A stretch of DNA of 12,207 bases from CBDUBH01 sp965365345 (lineage in GTDB: Bacteria; Bacteroidota; Ignavibacteria; Ignavibacteriales; SURF-24), in NCBI GenBank assembly GCA_965365345.1, contig CBDUBH010000098.1:1-12207 (forward strand), read 5' to 3'. Shown piece by piece: positions 6,331-11,778 of this stretch; within the stretch, counting starts at the first letter, position 1, and each line of letters begins with the position of its first letter. Below the pieces are notes generated by a model, which was given only the letters and a program-made list of their open reading frames with translations, was not told where the DNA came from and made no database searches. The position numbers and the translations under genes are program-made.

Positions 6331-7785
6331 ATGGATGATATAGTACTGATTTCGTACTTTATTTCTCTTACAATACTGCTGTTTTTCGGCAGTCACGGTT
6401 TTATAATGCTCTTCTATCACAAAAAATACGGCACAAATACTCCCGTTGAAAATAAAGAATATAAAGATGATAAACACGTTACAATTCAACTTCCGCTTTA
6501 TAATGAATTGTACGTTGTTGAAAGATTAATTAACCGGATCTGTGAACTTGATTACCCGAAAGAACTTTTGGAAATTCAGGTGCTTGATGATTCAACCGAT
6601 GAAACCAAAGATATTGTTGCTAAAATTGTAAAAGAAAAACAAGCTTTGGGATTTGACATTCAGCAAATCAGAAGAGATTCAAGAGAAGGATTTAAAGCCG
6701 GCGCACTTTTGGAAGGATTGAAAATTGCCAAAGGTGAATTTGTTGCCGTTTTTGATGCTGATTTTATGCCGACCCCGAATTTCATAAAACAAACTTTGAA
6801 ATATTTTTCCGATCCGAAAGTCGGAATGGTGCAATCCCGCTGGGAACACATGAATTGGGATTCATCACTTTTAACAAAAGTTCAGGCGTTAGCGCTCGAT
6901 GGACATTTTGTAATTGAACAAGCCGTAAGAAACAAAGCCGGATTTTTCATTACGTTTAACGGAACCGGCGGAATCTGGAAAAAAGAATGTATTTTGGATG
7001 CCGGAAATTGGCAAGGCGATACTTTAGCGGAAGATTTGGATTTAAGTTACCGCGCACAAATGAAAGGATGGAAATTTGTTTATCTTCGTGATTTTACAAC
7101 TCCCGCTGAATTACCGGAAGAAATTAATGCTTTACGCGCTCAGCAATTCCGTTGGACAAAAGGTCATGTTGAAACCGCAAAAAAACTTTTACCTTTAGTT
7201 TGGAAATCAAATGTTCCGTTAAGAGTAAAATTAGGCGCATCGTTTCATCTTACAAATAACTTTGCGTTCCCGTTTATTTTGCTTGCCGGAATTTTAAACG
7301 TGCCGCTTATCTTCATAAAAAACAGCGGTCCGCATGATACAATTTTCAACATGATGTCAATTTTTGTTCTTGCATTCATAAGTTCATTCATGTTTTACTT
7401 GAATTCGCAAAAACACGTTCACGCTGATTGGAGAAAGAAAATTGCGCTTTTCCCGTTATTTATGGCCGGCAGTATGGGATTTGCAGTGAACAATACACGC
7501 GCGGTAATTGAAGGATTGCTAAGCAGAAAAAGTGAATTTGTTCGCACACCGAAATTCAAAGCCGATGGCGGAAAAGAAAAAATTATTTCGAATAATAAAT
7601 ATTTATCTAAAAAGATCGGACTTTCTGTTTACGTCGAATTGATCTTGGCAGCATATTGTTTGATCGGAGTTGCCGCATCAATTTACTTTTTGGAAATTGC
7701 CGCACTTCCGTTTCATTTAATGTTTTTCCTTGGATTTGCAACAGTTTCATTTTTGTCAATTAAAAATGTTTTTTCAAAAAAATAA
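6331..7785 (+). CDS. Membrane GT2 glycosyltransferase, cellulose-synthase-like
   Basis: A 484-residue inner-membrane, inverting family 2 glycosyltransferase. One N-terminal membrane segment (about 6-28) precedes the cytosolic GT-A domain. That domain has UDP/GDP-binding DD (86-87, VLDDSTDET), the metal-binding DAD (142-144), the acceptor-side ED (234-235 in AEDLDLSYR) and QQFRW (271-275). Together these form the D,D,D,Q(Q/R)xRW signature of processive beta-glycan synthases. Four or five membrane segments follow (about 308-330, 340-358, 372-386, 433-456, 458-477), enough for a polymer channel. The region FNGTGGIWK ... YRAQMKGWKF ... LRAQQFRW recalls plant CslA/CslC and bacterial glucomannan- or cellulose-synthase-like enzymes. 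No PilZ domain or bcs partner is seen, so the product is unknown; a cell-surface beta-linked polysaccharide is the best guess. The TPR gene downstream is probably co-transcribed. Confidence 0.88.
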   Translation: MDDIVLISYFISLTILLFFGSHGFIMLFYHKKYGTNTPVENKEYKDDKHVTIQLPLYNELYVVERLINRICELDYPKELLEIQVLDDSTDETKDIVAKIVKEKQALGFDIQQIRRDSREGFKAGALLEGLKIAKGEFVAVFDADFMPTPNFIKQTLKYFSDPKVGMVQSRWEHMNWDSSLLTKVQALALDGHFVIEQAVRNKAGFFITFNGTGGIWKKECILDAGNWQGDTLAEDLDLSYRAQMKGWKFVYLRDFTTPAELPEEINALRAQQFRWTKGHVETAKKLLPLVWKSNVPLRVKLGASFHLTNNFAFPFILLAGILNVPLIFIKNSGPHDTIFNMMSIFVLAFISSFMFYLNSQKHVHADWRKKIALFPLFMAGSMGFAVNNTRAVIEGLLSRKSEFVRTPKFKADGGKEKIISNNKYLSKKIGLSVYVELILAAYCLIGVAASIYFLEIAALPFHLMFFLGFATVSFLSIKNVFSKK

Positions 7786-7794
7786 ATTTTTGAT

Positions 7795-8502
7795 TTGGAA
7801 AAGATAAAAGAAAAACTGATTTCTATTTTTGAAGAAAATAAATTTTCACCGGCATTTACCGTTGCAGCTGAAAATGAAATGGAAAAAGAAAATTTTGAAA
7901 AGGCTGTCGGGATTTTAAAAAACGGATTAAAAATTTATCCTGAATATCCGACAGCCCATATTTTACTCGGCAAAGTATATCTAAAATTAAAAGAATTTAA
8001 AAATTCTGAAAATGAATTTCAAAAAGCTGCTAAGCTATTAGGCTCAAAAGAAACTTTGAATTTTTATATATCTCAGCTCGAAATTCAAAAGAAGAAATAT
8101 CAATCCGAAGAAAATTTTGAAGATAAAGTTGAATCTTTTCCGGAAGAAAATTTGGAAAACGAACTTCCTGAGTTTATTGAAGAACTTGAAAATCAAGAAG
8201 ATGAAATTCCGGATTCAATAGATAATAAACTTGATGAACTCGCAAAAGAAATTAGTACTGCAAAAATAAATCTCGAAGAAAAAGAAGAATCAATCTCGAA
8301 AATAAAAGATGATTTTATTCAAACTCCCAAAGATGCCGGAATTGTAACCGAAACTCTTGCCAAAATTTACATATCGCAAGGAAAATTCAAAGAAGCATTG
8401 GAAGTTTACGAGAAATTATTGGAAAAATTTCCTGCGCAAAAAGATTATTTGCAACCAAAAATTACAGAAATTAAAGAACAGTTAAGCGGATTGGATTGGT
8501 GA
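7795..8502 (+). CDS. Cytosolic TPR protein with acidic linker (TTG start)
   Basis: A 235-residue protein with tetratricopeptide repeats at both ends. The N-terminal region (about 18-85) includes NFEKAVGILKNGLKIYPEYP and AHILLGKVYLKLKEFKNSE; the C-terminal repeat (about 183-215) includes TLAKIYISQGKFKEALEVYE. The middle (about 100-180) is strongly acidic and probably flexible. There is no signal peptide or membrane segment. Start choice: the first in-frame ATG (7879) would cut into the first TPR helix pair. The upstream residues FSPAFTVAAENEME fit a TPR helix, so TTG 7795 is preferred. It lies 10 bases after, and in the same frame as, the GT2 stop, which implies one transcript. A scaffold or co-factor for the glycosyltransferase is inferred from position only. 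It ends in LSGLDW, just before a repeat-rich spacer. Confidence 0.78.
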   Translation: MEKIKEKLISIFEENKFSPAFTVAAENEMEKENFEKAVGILKNGLKIYPEYPTAHILLGKVYLKLKEFKNSENEFQKAAKLLGSKETLNFYISQLEIQKKKYQSEENFEDKVESFPEENLENELPEFIEELENQEDEIPDSIDNKLDELAKEISTAKINLEEKEESISKIKDDFIQTPKDAGIVTETLAKIYISQGKFKEALEVYEKLLEKFPAQKDYLQPKITEIKEQLSGLDW

Positions 8503-8510
8503 ATTTTTTT

Positions 8511-8557
8511 AGCTTTCAGCAATCAGCGGTCAGTTATTAGTTATCAGTTTTCAGTTT
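8511..8557 (+). repeat. Heptamer tandem repeat, consensus AGYNNTC
   Basis: Six complete 7-base units in exact phase plus five bases of a seventh: AGCTTTC, AGCAATC, AGCGGTC, AGTTATT, AGTTATC, AGTTTTC, AGTTT. The unit length is invariant although the central bases vary. It begins 8 bases after the TPR stop codon. Confidence 0.8.
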
Positions 8558-8600
8558 AAATCCAGAGATTGTTAAATTAGATTAATTTGATAATTTTCAC

Positions 8601-8777
8601 GTCATTCCGGCTTGTCCGGAATCTTTTCTAAAAAATCTCCAAAAATATTTATTTGAACTTTATAAATTAAAGACGAGATATTTCTCGTCTCTCCAAGTTA
8701 AAATAAGGGTTTAATCATATTTTATGCGCAATAATTTTGAAATAAAATAAGAAGAATTTCAAACAAGCCGGAATGAC
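8601..8777. repeat. Composite inverted-repeat element, copy 1 (177 bp, partly decayed)
   Basis: The left end is a 30-base unit (8601-8630) containing a hairpin ATTCCGG-CTTGT-CCGGAAT (8604-8622) followed by CTTTT. The right end (8763-8777, ACAAGCCGGAATGAC) is the exact reverse complement of the left 15 bases, but its inner hairpin arm is degenerate. A palindrome lies near the middle. The same organisation recurs at 11507-11687. It has no coding capacity. Confidence 0.75.
8667..8694. repeat. Central palindrome of composite element copy 1
   Basis: AGACGAGA (8671-8678) pairs with TCTCGTCT (8683-8690) around a TATT loop. The flanks and the right half (TCTCGTCTCTCC) resemble the 28-base palindrome at 11589-11616, so both appear to descend from one GAGAC...GTCTC-type palindromic repeat. 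Confidence 0.65.
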
Positions 8778-8792
8778 AAAACAAAATCGTAA

Positions 8793-8832
8793 TCTTTGAA
8801 TCTTTTCATCTTTGAATCTTTTCATCTTTCCC
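8793..8832 (+). repeat. Octamer/16-mer tandem repeat
   Basis: Alternating octamers TCTTTGAA and TCTTTTCA form a 16-base unit present twice (8793-8808 and 8809-8824), followed by a degenerate fifth octamer TCTTTCCC. It lies about 75 bases before the glycosylase start. Slippage could change the copy number. Confidence 0.75.
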
Positions 8833-8906
8833 CTTATTTTTCATTTAAAAATATTTCAGTTATTTTAATGAATTAATTAATAATTTCAGAAAGTTATAAA
8901 ATCAAA

Positions 8907-9518
8907 TTGGAATTTTTAAAAAATCCGAAACTGGAAAAAGATTTTTACACACGCGAACTTTTAACGGTTGCAAAAGAACTTCTAGGAAAGTTATTCGTCA
9001 AAATAAATGACGGAAAAATTTTAGCCGGAAAAATCGTAGAAGTTGAAGCGTATCACGGAAGTTTTGACGAAGCCGCGCACACTTTTATCGGGAAAACCCC
9101 GCGCAATCAAATTATGTTTGAAGAAGGCGGATTTCTTTATGTTTATTTTACTTACGGAATGTATTTTTGCTGCAATGTTGTTGCCGGAAAAAAGGATGAA
9201 GGCGCTGCGGTTCTGCTTCGCGCGGTTGAACCGGTTTACAATTCAGAAATAATGGCTGAAAACAGATATGGCAAAACGGAAATTTCAAAAAAAGAATTTC
9301 ATAATTTAACAAGCGGTCCCGGAAAACTTTGCATTGCTTACGATATTACACGAAAGGATAACGGCACAAATTTGCTCGAAAATAATATTTTTATTTTAGA
9401 TAATACGAAAATTCCCCAAAGGGAAATTGTTACAACAACAAGGATCGGAATTAAAAAATCAGTTGATCTGCCTTGGCGTTTTTATATCAAAAATAATCCT
9501 TTTATCTCAAAAAAATGA
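8907..9518 (+). CDS. 3-methyladenine (alkyl-purine) DNA glycosylase, AAG/MPG family (TTG start)
   Basis: A monofunctional base-excision-repair enzyme that removes alkylated and deaminated purines (3-methyladenine, 7-methylguanine, hypoxanthine). The 203-residue length is typical of bacterial members. Aligned from memory to human AAG, the key residues are present: catalytic Glu47 and Tyr49 in EVEAY, His58 (EAAH), Tyr80 and the DNA-intercalating Tyr83 in LYVYFTYGMYF, Asn90 and Arg105 (LLRAVEP). The C-terminal SGPGKLCIAYDITRKDNG is also conserved. No ATG lies before the conserved domain; TTG 8907 gives EFLKNPKLEKDFYTREL, which matches where relatives begin. Its TGA overlaps the ATG of the GT9 gene (ATGA at 9515-9518), so a repair gene is coupled to envelope genes, with no obvious functional link. 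Confidence 0.94.
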   Translation: MEFLKNPKLEKDFYTRELLTVAKELLGKLFVKINDGKILAGKIVEVEAYHGSFDEAAHTFIGKTPRNQIMFEEGGFLYVYFTYGMYFCCNVVAGKKDEGAAVLLRAVEPVYNSEIMAENRYGKTEISKKEFHNLTSGPGKLCIAYDITRKDNGTNLLENNIFILDNTKIPQREIVTTTRIGIKKSVDLPWRFYIKNNPFISKK

Positions 9519-10540
9519 TTGAACCGAAAAACATATTAATCATAAGAACAGATAGAATCGGCGATCTTGTTTTAACTTTGCCCGTTGCTGCAGAAATCAA
9601 AAAAAAATATCCGAATTGCAAAATCACTTTTCTGATCAGAAAATATACTGAACCGCTTGTAAAAGAAAATAAATTTATTGATGATTTTATTTTACTTGAT
9701 GAAAATCAAAATGAAATTTCTGCATTACAGCTTTCAAAAAAAATTAAGAATTATAAATTTGATAGTGTAATTTTGGTTCATCCGAAATTCAAACTTGCCC
9801 TTGCAATTTTTATTGCAGGAATTAAGAACAGGATTTCAACCGGATATCGCTGGTATTCGTTTTTGTTCAATCATAAAATTTACGAGCATAGAAAATTTGC
9901 TGAAAAACACGAACTTGAATATAACATAAATCTTTTGAAACCATTCGGAATAGAAAACGATGTCAATAAAAAAAATGTTGAATTCAATTTAATTCCTGAT
10001 GAAAAAAGTGTACAAAAAATTGAACAGTGGCTAAATAAAAACAACATAAACCGTGAAATTCCGATCGTGATAATTCATCCCGGAAGCGGCGGAAGTGCGA
10101 TTGATCTGCCAATTTCAAAGTTTCGTGAATTAGTTGAATTATTGGTACAAAATTTGAAAATTATAGTTTTAATAACCGGATCAGAATCCGAAAAGGAACT
10201 TTGCCAAAATTTGGTTGTTAGTAAAACAGTAATAAATGCGGCAGGGGAATTTGATCTGAACGGTTTGATTGCACTGATAAATTACGCTGAAGTTTTCGCT
10301 GCAAACTCCACCGGACCGATTCATATTGCGGCAGCTTTAGGAAAATTTGTAATTGGGTTTTATCCGAAAATTGTTGCTTGTTCGCCTGAAAGATGGGGAC
10401 CTTACACCGAAAAAAGTTTTATTTTTATGCCGGATTTGGATTGTAAAAATTGCACACGCGAACAATGCGAAAAATTGAATTGTATGAATACGATTGATGT
10501 TAACGAAGTTTATGAAAAAATAAAAAACTTGATTTATTAA
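9515..10540 (+). CDS. Family 9 glycosyltransferase (heptosyltransferase-like, LPS core)
   Basis: A 341-residue GT-B enzyme like the ADP-heptose:LPS heptosyltransferases, acting at the cytosolic face of the inner membrane. The N-terminal ILIIRTDRIGDLVLTLPV contains the GD whose Asp (D17) matches the WaaC catalytic Asp. The C-terminal Rossmann half starts with IVIIHPGSGGSAIDLP and contains ANSTGPIHIAAALG (263-276). WaaC has Asp-Thr-Gly at the sugar-binding site; here it is Ser-Thr-Gly (S265). The tail has four Cys (C310, C313, C318, C323; CKNC...C...C), seen in many GT9 members. The donor sugar is therefore not certain to be ADP-heptose. It starts by ATGA overlap with the glycosylase gene; the DUF3108 gene begins 22 bases after its stop. 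Family call is secure, acceptor and donor are inferred. Confidence 0.9.
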   Translation: MIEPKNILIIRTDRIGDLVLTLPVAAEIKKKYPNCKITFLIRKYTEPLVKENKFIDDFILLDENQNEISALQLSKKIKNYKFDSVILVHPKFKLALAIFIAGIKNRISTGYRWYSFLFNHKIYEHRKFAEKHELEYNINLLKPFGIENDVNKKNVEFNLIPDEKSVQKIEQWLNKNNINREIPIVIIHPGSGGSAIDLPISKFRELVELLVQNLKIIVLITGSESEKELCQNLVVSKTVINAAGEFDLNGLIALINYAEVFAANSTGPIHIAAALGKFVIGFYPKIVACSPERWGPYTEKSFIFMPDLDCKNCTREQCEKLNCMNTIDVNEVYEKIKNLIY

Positions 10541-10562
10541 GTTTTTGGAGAAAGCAGTTTAT

Positions 10563-11381
10563 ATGAATAAAATCAAAACAAATTTTAAGCGGTTAAGTTT
10601 GTTTTTCTTTTTTATCCTTTTTTCAGTTCAAAATTTGAGCGCAAACGGAGGTGAAAAAGATTTTGCAAACGGATTCAGAAAATTGAAAAATAATGCTTTT
10701 CAAATTGGTGAAAAACTGACTTTTGATGTTAAATACGGATTTGTAAAAGCCGGAATTGCAACAATGGAAATTCCCCAAAAGAAAAAAATTTCGGGAAGGG
10801 ATGTCTATCACGTAACTTTTAATGTAAATTCAGTTCCCAGTTTTGATTGGTTTTATAAAGTCCGCGACCGTTACGAAACTTATATGGATATGGAAGGACT
10901 TTTTCCTTGGAGATTTGAACAGCACATTCGCGAAGGAAAATATTCGCGTGATTTTGCGGCATTTTTTGATCATAAAAAAGGACGCGCAAAAACAAGCGAA
11001 GGCGAATACGAAATTCCTTTATACGTAAATGATATAATTTCTGCTTTTTATCTTGCTCGCACTTTCGATTATTCAAATATGAAGCCCGGCGATAAAATTC
11101 AGCTTCACAATTTTTATAAAGATAAAGTTTATCCGCTTGATGTTGTTTTTCACGGAACTGAAAAAATTAAAGTTGAAGCCGGAACATTTGATTGTATAAT
11201 TGTCGAGCCGCTTGTTCGGGAAGGCGGATTATTTAAAAGTGAAGGAAATATTTTAGTCTGGCTTTCAAATGATGCTTTGAAAATTCCGGTAAGAGTAAAA
11301 ACAAAAGTAATAATCGGTTCGATTGATGCTGAACTTACTGCTTACGAAGGATTAGCAGGAAAATTAAAATCTAAAGAATAA
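10563..11381 (+). CDS. DUF3108 domain protein, exported envelope protein
   Basis: A 272-residue secreted protein. Residues 1-28 or so form a signal peptide (Lys/Arg-rich start, LSLFFFFILFSV core, cleavage near LSA|NGG). The mature part matches DUF3108 from end to end: FQIGEKLTFDVKYGFVKAGIA, split here at residue KY for reading, then VPSFDWFYKVRDRYETYMD, PWRFEQHIREG, DIISAFYLARTFDYSNMKPG, AGTFDCIIVEPLV and LVWLSNDALKIPVRV. The fold is predicted to be beta-rich and periplasmic or outer-membrane associated; the family has no established biochemical activity. ATG 10563 is chosen because GGAG at 10547-10550 precedes it and the signal peptide then starts normally. A TTG at 10545 would add six residues. 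It shares an operon with the GT9 gene, so a role in envelope glycan assembly is plausible, and a terminator follows. Confidence 0.9.
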   Translation: MNKIKTNFKRLSLFFFFILFSVQNLSANGGEKDFANGFRKLKNNAFQIGEKLTFDVKYGFVKAGIATMEIPQKKKISGRDVYHVTFNVNSVPSFDWFYKVRDRYETYMDMEGLFPWRFEQHIREGKYSRDFAAFFDHKKGRAKTSEGEYEIPLYVNDIISAFYLARTFDYSNMKPGDKIQLHNFYKDKVYPLDVVFHGTEKIKVEAGTFDCIIVEPLVREGGLFKSEGNILVWLSNDALKIPVRVKTKVIIGSIDAELTAYEGLAGKLKSKE

Positions 11382-11401
11382 AATATTTTAAAAAAATAAT
11401 T

Positions 11402-11438
11402 AAAAAAGGATCAAAGAAATTTGATCCTTTTTTGTTTT
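11402..11438 (+). terminator. Intrinsic terminator after the DUF3108 gene
   Basis: A perfect 14-bp stem (AAAAAAGGATCAAA at 11402-11415 with TTTGATCCTTTTTT at 11420-11433) encloses a GAAA loop, with the T-tract continuing as GTTTT. The A-tract on the 5' side makes it potentially bidirectional. It lies 20 bases after the stop codon. Confidence 0.93.
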
Positions 11439-11588
11439 AAAATTGGGTTGTAACTTTCGCCACTTCGATTTTAAAATTTCACGTAAGTTTGCTGCCATTG
11501 AATTTTGTCATTCCGGCTTGTCCGGAATCTTTTCTAATTAATTTTTAATTTATCTTCAAATAAATATTAACAAGTTATATCTATAATA

Positions 11589-11616
11589 GTAAGGACAAGA
11601 TATATCTTGTCTCTAC
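11589..11616. repeat. 28-base palindrome A inside composite element copy 2
   Basis: The core GACAAGATATATCTTGTC (11594-11611) is a perfect 18-bp palindrome. Ends GTA/TAC extend the symmetry to 28 bases, with one mismatch and one G-T pair. It is related to the palindrome at 8667-8694. Confidence 0.75.
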
Positions 11617-11626
11617 CAAATTTAAC

Positions 11627-11654
11627 GTAGAGATATAACATGCTAGATCCCTAC
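11627..11654. repeat. 28-base palindrome B inside composite element copy 2 (degenerate)
   Basis: It begins GTAGAGAT and ends ATCCCTAC with the same 28-base length as palindrome A, ten bases downstream. Four of its 14 mirrored pairs or fewer are mismatched. It looks like a second, diverged insertion of the same GTAGAGA...TCTCTAC-type repeat. Confidence 0.55.
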
Positions 11655-11778
11655 AATTTAAAAAAGATTCCGGACAAGCCGGAATGAAGAATGAAAATTT
11701 ATAATCAATTCAAAAATAATTTCAATTTAAACAGATATTCTTAGCAAATATCTTTCATTTTTTTTATTTTCAACTAAT

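Larger units (their letters stand above)
8503..8906. other. 404-base non-coding spacer made of repeats
   Basis: No credible reading frame, tRNA or structured RNA was seen. The stretch holds, in order, a heptamer tandem repeat (8511-8557), a composite inverted-repeat element (8601-8777) with a central hairpin (8667-8694), and an octamer tandem repeat (8793-8832). The A+T-rich leader of the glycosylase gene follows. It separates the GT2-TPR unit from the glycosylase-GT9-DUF3108 unit, so the promoter of the latter should lie at its right end. I could not identify promoter elements convincingly. Confidence 0.75.
11507..11687. repeat. Composite inverted-repeat element, copy 2 (181 bp, well preserved)
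   Basis: The left unit (11507-11536) and the inverted right unit (11662-11687) share 26 consecutive complementary bases (11508-11533 with 11662-11687). Each unit is itself a hairpin, ATTCCGG/CCGGAAT with a 5-base loop (11510-11528 and 11667-11685). Between them lie two 28-base palindromes. The layout matches 8601-8777 but is far better preserved. There is no open reading frame inside, so any mobility would depend on an enzyme encoded elsewhere. Confidence 0.82.
11382..11778. other. 397-base non-coding spacer: terminator plus composite repeat
   Basis: After the terminator (11402-11438) the stretch contains the composite inverted-repeat element at 11507-11687 and an A+T-rich leader (11688-11778) for the last gene. 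No reading frame or RNA gene is credible on either strand. The promoter of the last gene should lie in 11688-11778, but I cannot place it. Confidence 0.75.

Noticed and set aside
7783..7797. Readthrough fusion of GT2 and TPR proteins (same frame, one stop codon between)
   Set aside because: The stop is TAA with no supporting readthrough signal, and the short gap with a TTG start is normal operon packing.
8503..8906. CRISPR array
   Set aside because: The repeats are 7, 8 and 16 bases in tandem without spacers, and no cas gene is present.
10819..11076. Minus-strand open frame of 85 codons within the DUF3108 gene
   Set aside because: No recognisable domain; fully covered by a well-conserved + strand gene.
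8601..11687. The two composite elements as ends of a larger transposon carrying the glycosylase-GT9-DUF3108 genes
   Set aside because: The enclosed genes match their neighbours in base composition and are ordinary chromosomal genes, there is no transposase, and each element is complete by itself.
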